A stretch of 50,227 bases of DNA from Acidobacteria bacterium 13_1_20CM_3_53_8. GTDB lineage: Bacteria > Acidobacteriota > Blastocatellia > Pyrinomonadales > Pyrinomonadaceae. The position numbers and the translations under genes are program-made. The stretch is from the NCBI GenBank assembly GCA_001920415.1, contig MNJR01000034.1, positions 1-50,227 of the forward strand, written 5' to 3'. Shown in pieces: positions 1 to 7,517 of this stretch; within the stretch, counting starts at the first letter, position 1; every line of letters starts with the position of its first letter. Below the pieces are notes generated by a model. It worked only from the letters and a program-made list of their open reading frames with translations. It had not been told where the DNA came from and ran no database searches.

Positions 1-203
1 ACGTCAACCTCGCTCACCTCCGGCATACCAGCAAGCTCGTCATCGCGCTGAAATTTTTGGGGGATTATCTCGTCCATCTCAACCTCTTCGACATCTAGAG
101 GCGGAAGACGATAGCCAATTCTACCGGGCTGCGAACGCTCGAATATAAGCGCTTCGTTCTGCGAAATGTGCGGCACAACTTTTTTTATATCCGATGAACT
201 CAT
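1..203 (-). CDS. gcvPB: Glycine dehydrogenase (decarboxylating) subunit 2, N-terminal part
   Basis: Partial gene cut by the left window edge. Reading from the ATG at 203, the first 67 residues include LIFERSQPGRIGYRLPPLD and a GMPEVSEV stretch, the usual start of the P-protein beta subunit. This subunit works with GcvPA as the PLP-dependent glycine decarboxylase of the cytoplasmic glycine cleavage system; the PLP lysine lies outside the window. It is the last visible gene of the minus-strand gcv operon, 217 nt after gcvPA, and that gap holds a 115-bp palindrome. An AAGGA sits almost directly against the ATG, closer than usual, so the start is somewhat uncertain. Confidence 0.9.
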   Translation of the reverse strand, partial: MSSSDIKKVVPHISQNEALIFERSQPGRIGYRLPPLDVEEVEMDEIIPQKFQRDDELAGMPEVSEVD

Positions 204-286
204 TCCTTAAAATCCAAGCCTTCAAAGCTTGTTAACACAAAGCTGAAAAATCAAATTCAACTTCATAACAACTGCTCAACCCGTTT

Positions 287-401
287 GCGAGCTTAAGAAT
301 TTCCCTTTGCGCCTTTGCGTGAACCTGCAATTAACATGAATCTTGAGCTTTAAGTGAATTGCAGGTTCACGCAAAGGCGCAAAGATAAGAGATAAGCTCG
401 C
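287..401. repeat. Long palindromic dispersed repeat, copy 1
   Basis: Arms of about 45 bp beginning GCGAGCTTAAG and ending AAGCTCGC fold into a long hairpin; the arms contain CTTTGCGCCTTTGCGTGAA and its complement. Related copies lie at 21554-21668 and 23763-23879. This copy sits between gcvPA and gcvPB inside one operon, so it would be transcribed. It has no coding capacity. It is probably a MITE/REP-like non-autonomous repeat. Confidence 0.85.
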
Positions 402-420
402 TAAGGTTTTGAATCGCGCT

Positions 421-1797
421 TTAAGTTCCGCCGTGACTTTGAATCATCTCACTGGAAACTGCCGCCAGACCTTCGACGAGCGAATCTATTTCCCGGCGCG
501 AATTGACCTCTGTGACGCAGACCAGAAAATCTTGCGCGCGGTCTGGGAAGTAGCGCGAGAGCGCAAGGCCGCCCGTGATCTTCTTATCTTGCGCCAGACG
601 AGACAGAAGTTCTTTGGCCCCAATCGGCGCACGCACAACGAATTCGTTAAAGACCGGAGAAGTGAAGGGAATCGAGAAGCCTTCGATCTCTTTAATCTTG
701 CGTGCGGCGTAGGCAGCCTTTTGCGCGCACTGTCGCGCAGTTTCCTGAAGCCCTCGCGGCCCCATAGTCTCTAGATAGACGGTCGCGGCCAGCGCTATCA
801 ATCCTTCGTTGGTGCAGATGTTCGACGTGGCCTTCTCGCGCCTGATGTGCTGCTCGCGCGTCGCTAAGGTCAACACATAGCCGCGCCTTCCTTCCCTGTC
901 GTAAGCCTCGCCTACCAGACGACCCGGAATCTGGCGCGCGTACTTTTCGCGCGTTGCAAAGAGACCGACGTATGGGCCGCCGAAAGAGAGCGGCACGCCG
1001 AATGATTGACCTTCTGCGACAACAATGTCCGCGCCGCTTGAACCGGGCGAGCGAAGAAGCCCCAAAGACATGGCCTCTGTGATTGCTACGATTAAAAGAG
1101 CGCCGATGGCGTGAGCTTTATCTGCCAGAGCATGCAGGTCTTCTACACAGCCGAAGAAATTCGGAGACTGCACGACGAGCGCGGCCACTTTGCCATCGAG
1201 CGCGTTAAGACTTTCTGGCAAAGTCGTGCCAGCCTCAGTGCAATAGACAGAGTGTTGAAGCTCTATGCCCGCGTGCTGCACGTAGGTATTGATTACTTCA
1301 AGATATTCAGGATGAACCGCGCTTGAGACTATAACCTTGTTGCGGCGCGTGACGCGCTCGGCCATGAGCACGGCTTCTGCAAGAGCGGTCGAGCCGTCGT
1401 ACATGGAAGCGTTGGCTACTTCCATCCCGGTTATCTGGCAGACTAAAGTCTGAAACTCGAATATCGCTTGCAGAGTCCCTTGCGAGATTTCGGGTTGATA
1501 AGGCGTGTAGGCTGTGAAAAATTCGGAGCGCGAAATGAGATGGTCAACAATCGTAGGGCTGTAGTGCGAGTAAGCGCCCGCGCCAAGAAAACTCGCGCGA
1601 CGCGCGGCAACATTTTTCGCAGCAAGATTTTCAAAACCTGCGAGAAGCTCAAGCTCTGAAATTGCCGCAGAAGTCTTCAGCGGCTCAGTGAGCCGCAAGT
1701 CAGCAGGGATGGAATCGAAAAGCTCTTCGGCGGAACTGAGTCCAACCTGGCGCAGCATCTCTGCGCGCTCGTCGGGCGAGTTTGGGATGTAACGCAA
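421..1797 (-). CDS. gcvPA: Glycine dehydrogenase (decarboxylating) subunit 1
   Basis: 458 residues, the normal length for the alpha subunit of the split P-protein. The N-terminus RYIPNSPDERAEML and the segments YTPYQPEISQGTLQ and NASMYDGSTALAEA are typical of the family. With GcvPB it decarboxylates glycine and passes the aminomethyl group to the lipoyl arm of GcvH. The start is a TTG at 1797, three nt after the gcvH stop, with GGAAGGTG upstream inside gcvH, which implies translational coupling. Confidence 0.96.
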   Translation of the reverse strand: MRYIPNSPDERAEMLRQVGLSSAEELFDSIPADLRLTEPLKTSAAISELELLAGFENLAAKNVAARRASFLGAGAYSHYSPTIVDHLISRSEFFTAYTPYQPEISQGTLQAIFEFQTLVCQITGMEVANASMYDGSTALAEAVLMAERVTRRNKVIVSSAVHPEYLEVINTYVQHAGIELQHSVYCTEAGTTLPESLNALDGKVAALVVQSPNFFGCVEDLHALADKAHAIGALLIVAITEAMSLGLLRSPGSSGADIVVAEGQSFGVPLSFGGPYVGLFATREKYARQIPGRLVGEAYDREGRRGYVLTLATREQHIRREKATSNICTNEGLIALAATVYLETMGPRGLQETARQCAQKAAYAARKIKEIEGFSIPFTSPVFNEFVVRAPIGAKELLSRLAQDKKITGGLALSRYFPDRAQDFLVCVTEVNSRREIDSLVEGLAAVSSEMIQSHGGT

Positions 1798-1800
1798 AGC

Positions 1801-2193
1801 TTATTCACCTTCCGATTTAGTAAAATCTTCGTACTCGGCTGCTGTCAACAGGCTGTCAACCTCGCCCGGATTTGAAAGACGCATCCTGACCATCCAGCCT
1901 TCGCCGTAAGGATCGTTGTTAACTTTCTCAGGCTCATCAGAAAGCGCGTCGTTGACTTCAACGACTTCGCCAGAGACGGGCGTGAAAATTTCAGAGACGG
2001 CCTTGACGGATTCGACCGTGCCGAACGACTCGTGCGCGCCGAACGGTTCGCCAGCCTTCGGCAACTCTACATAAACCACATCGCCCAAAGAATTCTGCGC
2101 GTAGTCTGTGATGCCTATAACGCCCGTGTCGCCTTCGACCCTGAGCCATTCGTGATCCTTGCTGTAATGTAAATCATCTGGAATGTTTGCCAT
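1801..2193 (-). CDS. gcvH: Glycine cleavage system H protein
   Basis: 130 residues from the ATG at 2193 (MANIPDDLHYSKDHEW). An upstream in-frame ATG at 2205 is less likely because a GAGGG ribosome site lies between the two. The lipoylation site is visible as ESVKAVSE, with the lysine carrying the lipoyl arm that shuttles the aminomethyl intermediate between P, T and L proteins. It lies between gcvT and gcvPA on the same strand. Confidence 0.96.
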   Translation of the reverse strand: MANIPDDLHYSKDHEWLRVEGDTGVIGITDYAQNSLGDVVYVELPKAGEPFGAHESFGTVESVKAVSEIFTPVSGEVVEVNDALSDEPEKVNNDPYGEGWMVRMRLSNPGEVDSLLTAAEYEDFTKSEGE

Positions 2194-2206
2194 TTTAACC
2201 CTCACA

Positions 2207-2330
2207 TTTTGGATTTTAGATTTTGGATTTTAGATTAGAGCTTCTCTCTTCTTGAATTTTGGCATCGAAAACTCAAGCTGCACATTTTCATTCAATCCAA
2301 AATCCAAAATCCAAAATCTAAAATCCAAAA
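2207..2330. repeat. Low-complexity inverted repeat (GGATTTTAGATTTT type)
   Basis: Left arm of TTTTGGATTTTAGA units, right arm of their complements (CCAAAATCCAAAATC), with a loop of about 50 nt. It lies in the gcvT-gcvH gap within the operon. The same unit makes up the palindromes at 5402-5516 and 7390-7509. It resembles the short tandemly repeated repetitive sequences known from cyanobacteria. Function unknown; it could act as an RNA hairpin between cistrons. Confidence 0.85.
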
Positions 2331-2336
2331 TAAACT

Positions 2337-3455
2337 CTATTGTCGCTGCCTCTTGTAGAATGGTGTCTTAACAATCTTCGCGCCGATTGCGCGACCGCGA
2401 ACATCAATCTGTATGTCCTGTCCTTCGCCTGTGTGTTCGACGGGGACATAAGCCATGCCTATGTTCTTCTTCAAGAAAGGCGCTGGACTGCCCGATGTGA
2501 CTCGCCCTACCTTTTGTCCGTCAACGAGAACGTCCTGATCGTCGCGCGCAATGCCGCGCTCGGTCATCTCAAAGCCTACGAGCTTGCGCTTGACGCCCTC
2601 TTCCTTCTGTTGTGCAAGGCGCTCGCGCCCTATGAAGTCGCCTTTGTTCAGTTTGCAAATCCATCCCAGGTTGGCTTCTAGCAGAGTCGTCTCCTCAGTA
2701 ATCTCGTGACCGTAGAGCGCCATGCCCGCTTCAAGACGGAGCGTGTTGCGCGCGGCCAATCCGCACGGAAGCACACCTTCCGGTTTTCCGTAACCGCCCG
2801 CATTCAGGATTTTGTTCCAAAGCTGCTCGGCCTTGTCCGGCGCAGCGTAGACCTCGAACCCATCCTCGCCCGTGTAGCCAGTGCGCGAGATGATTGCTGG
2901 AACTCCTTCAACTTCGCCTTCGCTGAAATGGTAATACTTTATCTCTTCGAGCGGAGTTTCCGTGAGCTTCTGAAGAATAGGGATTGCTTCGGGGCCTTGC
3001 AAAGCTATCTGACAATATTCCGCGCTCGCGTTGCGAAGTTCAACCCGTTCATCTTCATGATGCGACCTGATCCACTCCCAATCCTTATCGGTCGTCCCGG
3101 CGTTTACGACCAGCAGCAGGCGATCTTCTGTAAAACGATAGACGAGCAGGTCGTCAACGACTGTGCCTTCGGGCGTAGTGAGCGTGGAATATTGAGCCTG
3201 ACCGTCAACGAGTTTCGTTACGTCGTTCGACGTGATGCGATTGACGAAAGGAATCGCGTCAGCGCCGCGAACGTCAATCTCGCCCATGTGCGAGACATCG
3301 AAAAGCCCTGCAACGGTTCGCGTGCGCAGGTGCTCTTCGACTGTGCCCGCAGGATATTGCACGGGCATGTCCCACCCGCCGAACTCGACCATGCGCCCGC
3401 CCAAACTGCGATGCACCGAATTTAATGGAGTCTGCTTGAGATTTTGCGCGCTCAA
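2337..3455 (-). CDS. gcvT: Aminomethyltransferase (glycine cleavage T protein)
   Basis: 372 residues, full family length. GGWDMPVQYPAGTVEEH, FDVSHMGEIDVRG and the LRLEAGMALYGHE segment are characteristic of GcvT. It transfers the methylene group from the aminomethyl-lipoyl arm of GcvH to tetrahydrofolate and releases ammonia. It is the first gene of the operon. The start is TTG at 3455 with AAGGTG upstream. A sigma70-like promoter lies about 75 nt upstream. Confidence 0.96.
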   Translation of the reverse strand: MSAQNLKQTPLNSVHRSLGGRMVEFGGWDMPVQYPAGTVEEHLRTRTVAGLFDVSHMGEIDVRGADAIPFVNRITSNDVTKLVDGQAQYSTLTTPEGTVVDDLLVYRFTEDRLLLVVNAGTTDKDWEWIRSHHEDERVELRNASAEYCQIALQGPEAIPILQKLTETPLEEIKYYHFSEGEVEGVPAIISRTGYTGEDGFEVYAAPDKAEQLWNKILNAGGYGKPEGVLPCGLAARNTLRLEAGMALYGHEITEETTLLEANLGWICKLNKGDFIGRERLAQQKEEGVKRKLVGFEMTERGIARDDQDVLVDGQKVGRVTSGSPAPFLKKNIGMAYVPVEHTGEGQDIQIDVRGRAIGAKIVKTPFYKRQRQ

Positions 3456-3527
3456 CCCTGAACACCTTGCGGCTCAAAGAGAAGCCGAGGGATGCTAATA
3501 ACTTCATTGTGTGTAAAGCGAAACTGA

Positions 3528-3556
3528 AACCTAGCACGCCGCGCCCGGTGCGTCAA
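3528..3556 (-). promoter_or_regulatory. Probable promoter of the gcv operon
   Basis: Minus-strand TTGACG, 17-nt spacer, TAGGTT; the start of transcription would fall near 3520, leaving a leader of about 65 nt before gcvT. That leader is too short for a tandem glycine riboswitch and shows no clear glycine aptamer core. Confidence 0.45.
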
Positions 3557-3625
3557 GCGAGTTGGAAAGTATCATTGTAGGAGAGAAATTGTCCGGGATT
3601 TTAAGAGTTGAAGGGCGAGATTACT

Positions 3626-4234
3626 TCAACATCCAGAGCTACTGTAAGAGCCGCTGCTGAATTGAACAGGGGCGGAGGTCACAGGAGTTGTCCAAAGCAG
3701 CCCTGTGCGCCGCCAGCGTTCTCGCAACCTTTCTCCCAATTGTCTGGACTCGTACCATGTGGAGACGCCGATTTTAAGAAGATGTTCTCCGGCTATGATT
3801 GCGCCGACGGGAATCGGCGCACTTTCGCGTACAACTGGCAGAGAAACGGTCAGTTCCGTCTCAAAATTTTCTTTGGGCGAAAGTAGAACGAAATCCCTGC
3901 CAAGTGATGGTCTATCAAGATTCTCTGGCCCGAGTTGTAAGTAACGGGAGCCAGTCGTCATCATTTGATAAGAAGGTTGATTCAGATTCGAGCTGACCCA
4001 GACTTGGAAGAATAGGTTATTGCCTCTGTAAAGTATGAGCTTCTGCGCGCCTGCGTTCCTGTAATTGAGACGGAGTTTGAGATGAAGAACATCTACGCCG
4101 CCAGACCCTGCGCAGAACTTTTGACCTATGATTTTAGCTGTGAGTTGTAGTTCCCGTGTTTGAGTGCTGGTCTGCGCGTAGAGCGCTAAGGGAAATACGA
4201 TTAACAGCAGAAGAGCAAAGCTCGCGCGTAGCAT
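3626..4234 (-). CDS. Secreted protein of unknown function
   Basis: 202 residues. A signal peptide is clear (about residues 1-20, LRASFALLLLIVFPLALYAQ), followed by a beta-rich body. No known domain recognised. Two cysteines (in KFCAGSGG and the final residue) could form a disulfide. It starts 9 nt after the anti-sigma gene upstream and is probably the last gene of the sigma/anti-sigma operon, so it may be a cell-envelope target or accessory (inference). Confidence 0.75.
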   Translation of the reverse strand: MLRASFALLLLIVFPLALYAQTSTQTRELQLTAKIIGQKFCAGSGGVDVLHLKLRLNYRNAGAQKLILYRGNNLFFQVWVSSNLNQPSYQMMTTGSRYLQLGPENLDRPSLGRDFVLLSPKENFETELTVSLPVVRESAPIPVGAIIAGEHLLKIGVSTWYESRQLGERLRERWRRTGLLWTTPVTSAPVQFSSGSYSSSGC

Positions 4235-4243
4235 CCTTCATAC

Positions 4244-5059
4244 CTAAAATTTTCGCTCGCGCACGTTTACTTTCTGCACGACGAGGACGACGCGCAGGGT
4301 CTCTGGCCTGCGGTCGTAAGAGGCTGGAACAAAGGCCGCATCGCGGCGAAGCGCATCCTGAAACTCTTCCAACATGCGCGGGTCGCGCGGAGCCTGCACC
4401 ACGCCAGCGAGCGAAGCCTGACCGTCCCAGAAAACATCCGTCAGAACGACCATGTCATCATCGCCAGCGCGGTCGTGACCGTGAAGCGGAGACCAAACGA
4501 GTGCAGCAAGCGAGCCTCGCGGATTCAGGCTTGGCGATTCAGTGGAGTAGGGCGCGCGTCGCGCGGCGTAATTCTCAGCCGTAACCGGCTGGCTTATGTC
4601 GTAATCCTCGCCCGTTGTGCTCTGAGTAGCGAAGACACGCAAAGCTATTGCGTCGGTCTCGCGTTGTGACACCTCCCAGTCGCGCAACGCCTGCATGTGC
4701 GGGCGGAAGGCTGAGATAAGAACCAGGAACAGGATAACGGAAGCAAACGAACCAATCGAGTACGGCATCAGACGCGGCTCAATCCAGCGCAGGACTGCGA
4801 CGTGAAGCGGTATCTCAGGTGCGCGGGCGCGAGCGGCGGCTTCTATGATGAGCGCGTCTGTGATGGAAGGAATAAGTTCAGGCGGAGGAGTGGCGCGCGA
4901 AAGCTGCGCAAGCCCGCGCGTCATCAAACGCAGTTGGGCCAACTCCTCACGGCACACCGGGCACGCTTCCATATGCGCATTGCAAGCAGTACGCGAGGGC
5001 TGCGTCAACTCGTCGTCAACGTAAAGCGAAAGAGCCTGTTGTATTTCCTCGCACGACAT
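4244..5059 (-). CDS. Zinc-finger anti-sigma factor, membrane bound
   Basis: 271 residues. The N-terminus carries the ZAS-type zinc motif HMEACPVC (His-x3-Cys-x2-Cys) with an upstream cysteine in SCEEIQQ; one membrane segment follows at about 100-118 (SIGSFASVILFLVLISAF), then a periplasmic domain of unknown fold. Such proteins hold their cognate ECF sigma factor inactive at the membrane until a signal arrives. The likely partner is the ECF sigma factor encoded upstream at 5516-6172, although 456 nt separate them. Confidence 0.88.
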   Translation of the reverse strand: MSCEEIQQALSLYVDDELTQPSRTACNAHMEACPVCREELAQLRLMTRGLAQLSRATPPPELIPSITDALIIEAAARARAPEIPLHVAVLRWIEPRLMPYSIGSFASVILFLVLISAFRPHMQALRDWEVSQRETDAIALRVFATQSTTGEDYDISQPVTAENYAARRAPYSTESPSLNPRGSLAALVWSPLHGHDRAGDDDMVVLTDVFWDGQASLAGVVQAPRDPRMLEEFQDALRRDAAFVPASYDRRPETLRVVLVVQKVNVRERKF

Positions 5060-5065
5060 AAAGCT

Positions 5066-5132
5066 GGGTTTCGGGTGTCAGGTGCCGGGTGCCAGTAGAT
5101 GTCTTTAACCGACACCTGACACCCGAAACCCG
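5066..5132. repeat. Low-complexity inverted repeat (GGGTGTCAGGTGCC type)
   Basis: Arms built of GGGTTTCGGGTGTCAGGTG and its complement with a loop of about 25 nt, directly upstream of the anti-sigma start. It belongs to the same architectural class as the other word-like palindromes in this window but has a different unit. Confidence 0.8.
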
Positions 5133-5147
5133 TCACCCGTTTTTCGG

Positions 5148-5392
5148 ATGGCTCACCGACCCCGGCTGCTCCCTTACCTGAAAGGAAGCAACTCGCTCGG
5201 CCTTAATGACTCTCGCAGGCTTTTGGCTTCTCTCATGAAAACGATCATCATAAACGGGTGTTGCTGGCCGCGTTTTCAATATCGCTCACTTGCTGAAGCC
5301 TCGACAAGCCCGGACGAGCGCCAAAGACCGTCTCGCGTCACTTCGACCCATTGGCACCGAGTTTTACAGTGAAGCCGGGGCGGGTCAGCCAT
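5148..5392 (-). ncRNA. Possible structured RNA between sigma and anti-sigma genes
   Basis: A 245-nt stretch whose two ends are near-complementary over 20 bp (ATGGCTCACCGACCCCGGCT at 5148 against AGCCGGGGCGGGTCAGCCAT at 5373), closing a long region with no convincing reading frame. It would be transcribed in the sigma to anti-sigma direction. No known RNA family is recognised; RNase P, tmRNA and SRP hallmarks are absent. It could equally be a decayed repeat. Confidence 0.25.
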
Positions 5393-5401
5393 CCACTAAT
5401 A

Positions 5402-5516
5402 TGATTTTGGATTTTAGATTTACGATTTTCGATTGAAGGCAAGCCGTTAGAAATAGCATGCCTCCCATCATTAACTTAAATCGCAAATCGTAAATCTAAA
5501 ATCCAAAATCTAAAAT
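5402..5516. repeat. Low-complexity inverted repeat (GGATTTTAGATTTT type)
   Basis: Arms of TTTTGGATTTTAGATTTACG and complement around a loop of about 50 nt, immediately downstream of the ECF sigma gene on the minus strand and touching its stop codon. It may work as a transcript hairpin or terminator. Confidence 0.82.
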
Positions 5517-6172
5517 TACAAAGAGCTAAGTTTGCGTCGCAATTCCGTGCGACCGCGCGAAAGTCTGGATTTGACCGTGCCGATGCTTATCTCAAGCGTC
5601 GAGGCGATCTCCTCGTAAGTAAAACCTTCAACGTCTCGCAGAATGACGACCTCACGGTAGGAGCGGCCAAGCGAGTGAAGCGCGTTGCAAATTGCACGTT
5701 CGCGTTCGTGCGCCAGCGTCTCCTGCTCAGGATCGCGCGCGTTAGTGACACGCAGGCTTGCGCTCAAGGGCTGCTCTGTGTGGCCGTCCGGCATGTCAAG
5801 CGAGACTGTAACGTCTCTACGGCGTCGTCGCCACCATCGCCAACGGTTGCGAGCCTGATTGATGGCGATCCTGTAAATCCATGTTTTCAAATCGGCGTCG
5901 CCCCGAAAGCTCTTGATACTCTGAAAAGCGCGCAGGAAAGTCTCTTGCGTTAGGTCGCGCGCTTCTTCAGCATCTTCCGTCAGACGATAGAGCAGGCCGT
6001 AAACTTCGCCGGACCGCTCCGTGACTAGCCTGTTGAATGCTTCAGGCTCGCCCGCCTTCAATCTTTCAACGAACCATTCCTCGCCAGAGGTGCGGACTTC
6101 GCCGTTGGTAGCCGCAGCAACCTGCTCCAGCTCCAAATGCCCGCTCAGCGCAATTGGCTCTCCGTAGCTCAC
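5516..6172 (-). CDS. ECF RNA polymerase sigma factor
   Basis: 218 residues. Region 2 is visible as LYRLTEDAEEARDLTQETFLR (broken here as LTEDAEEARDL and TQETFLRAF) with WIYRIAINQARN, and region 4 as SYREVVILRDVEG with EISIGTVKSRLSRGR, which binds the -35 element. It directs polymerase to a stress or envelope regulon. The start is GTG at 6172. It is paired with the downstream anti-sigma factor; the gap between them holds palindromes. Confidence 0.95.
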   Translation of the reverse strand: MSYGEPIALSGHLELEQVAAATNGEVRTSGEEWFVERLKAGEPEAFNRLVTERSGEVYGLLYRLTEDAEEARDLTQETFLRAFQSIKSFRGDADLKTWIYRIAINQARNRWRWWRRRRRDVTVSLDMPDGHTEQPLSASLRVTNARDPEQETLAHERERAICNALHSLGRSYREVVILRDVEGFTYEEIASTLEISIGTVKSRLSRGRTELRRKLSSL

Positions 6173-6282
6173 TCCCTAACCTCCGGCGCTGGGAAGCTTT
6201 GAAGGAAGGCCACGGTCGCTTCCCGGACAGTCCGCAGCTTTAGACACCACTTTCCTGAGTTTGTTCCGAAGTTTTTAAAAGC

Positions 6283-6410
6283 AGGGATGAAAGAAGAAGG
6301 GGGAAAAGGGTAAGAGGGAAAGAGGGGAAAAGGATAAGGCAGCTCGTCATTATCCTTTTTCCCTTTTACCCATTTCCCCATTTCACCTTATCTCTTCATC
6401 CTTCATCCCT
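6283..6410. repeat. Low-complexity inverted repeat (GGGGAAAAGG type)
   Basis: Purine-only left arm (AGGGATGAAAGAAG, GGGAAAAGGG units) and pyrimidine-only right arm ending CTTCATCCCT. It lies in the divergent space between the sigma factor and the TPR protein. A close relative is at 12972-13092. Confidence 0.85.
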
Positions 6411-6471
6411 TGTTTTTAGCCGAGCGTAGCACGCTCGCGCCTGACGGTCAAACAACTTCTTTCGGCCTTGC

Positions 6472-6501
6472 TTGACAAGCTTTCTCTGCGACCGCTAGCA
6501 T
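6472..6501 (+). promoter_or_regulatory. Probable sigma70-type promoter
   Basis: TTGACA at 6472-6477, 18-nt spacer, TAGCAT at 6496-6501. It precedes the TPR membrane protein and argues against the longer reading frame that would begin at 6468. Confidence 0.5.
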
Positions 6502-6569
6502 GGCTTTTTACGACTCATACCATAAAAATGAACGCTTTTGACAGTGCGTTCTTGCAAGAGGAAAAACGA

Positions 6570-7388
6570 GTGGCAAAGTACAAGAAGAAACGGGCGCGCG
6601 AACTGAAGCACGACCAGTTCCGCGACACCACTATGAAAGTCTTCGAGCGCATAGGAGATCGTCTAGAAGGAAGAGGGCGCACGATTCTTTACGCCATAGG
6701 CGGCGTTATAGTGCTGGGCCTCCTCGTCTGGGCGTTCACAGCGTGGCGTCACAAGAAGAATGAAGAGGCTGAGCGCGCGCTCGGTCGTGCCATAGAGATT
6801 CAGCAAGCAGAGGTGAGCGCTTCGCCCGCGCAGCCGGGTCAGCCTGCATCAGAGCTTACTTTCCCAACCGAAAGCGCACGCGCGCAACGTGCAGTTGAAG
6901 AGTTTCAGAAGGTCGCCGCAAAATATCCTTCGTATAACGAAATCTCGCGTTACTTCATAGCCACGAATCTGCTGACAGTTGACAGAAACAAAGGGCTGAG
7001 CGAGCTTGAGGCTTTGTCCAAAAGCAGCGATCCAAAAGTTGCCGCACTCTCTAAATTCGCGCTGGCGCAGGCGCGCGAATCGGACGAGCAACTGGACGCC
7101 GCCGTAACTCTCTACAACGAGCTTGCACGCCAGACTAATTCACCCATCCCGCCCGATACAATCAACCTGCGCCTTGCAGCCATTTACGAGCGACAGGGCA
7201 AGAAGAAAGAGGCCGCAGACCTTCTCTTCCAGATAATTGAAGCGGCGCGCAAAGCAAAAGGGGCTGACGGAAAGCCCGCCCCGCAATCTGCTGCCGCAAG
7301 AGATGCAGCGCAGAAACTGCAACGTCTTGACCCCGAACGCTACGCGCAACTGCCCCCGGAACCAGCGCCAGCAGGACTACCATTTTAG
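6570..7388 (+). CDS. Single-pass membrane protein with TPR-like periplasmic part
   Basis: 272 residues from GTG 6570, chosen because AGAGG precedes it and the promoter lies inside the longer frame. The N-terminus is strongly basic (AKYKKKRARELKHD); one membrane segment follows (about 36-55, ILYAIGGVIVLGLLVWAF), then helical TPR-like repeats (YNEISRYFIATN, LAAIYERQGKKKEAADLLF). The arrangement resembles YfgM, the accessory subunit of the Sec translocon in proteobacteria, but the identity is not certain. It ends in a Pro/Ala-rich tail. Confidence 0.8.
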   Translation: MAKYKKKRARELKHDQFRDTTMKVFERIGDRLEGRGRTILYAIGGVIVLGLLVWAFTAWRHKKNEEAERALGRAIEIQQAEVSASPAQPGQPASELTFPTESARAQRAVEEFQKVAAKYPSYNEISRYFIATNLLTVDRNKGLSELEALSKSSDPKVAALSKFALAQARESDEQLDAAVTLYNELARQTNSPIPPDTINLRLAAIYERQGKKKEAADLLFQIIEAARKAKGADGKPAPQSAAARDAAQKLQRLDPERYAQLPPEPAPAGLPF

Positions 7389-7389
7389 T

Positions 7390-7509
7390 GATTTTGGATT
7401 TTAGATTTTCGATTTTGGATTAAGCGATTGAGCATCTCTCAAGTTGAGATTTAACTGCTTATGCTTGATTCATTACTCCAATCTAAAATCCAAAATCTAA
7501 AATCCAAAA
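7390..7509. repeat. Low-complexity inverted repeat (GGATTTTAGATTTT type)
   Basis: Third palindrome of the GGATTTTAGATTTTCG type, filling nearly the whole gap between the TPR gene stop and the next gene start. Confidence 0.83.
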
Positions 7510-7517
7510 CCGAGTAG

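Noticed and set aside
2340-3498. Long plus-strand frames opposite gcvT
   Set aside because: They mirror the codon pattern of gcvT; none has a ribosome site or recognisable domain.
3456-3625. Possible glycine riboswitch before gcvT
   Set aside because: The leader from the likely promoter is only about 65 nt and lacks the aptamer core; no tandem structure is seen.
5148-5372. 74-codon plus-strand frame in the sigma/anti-sigma gap
   Set aside because: No ribosome site and implausible protein; the segment's complementary ends make an RNA or repeat more likely.
6169-6381. 70-codon frame upstream of the ECF sigma gene
   Set aside because: It translates the low-complexity purine/pyrimidine palindrome and has an unnatural composition (PFPLFPSYPFPPSS).
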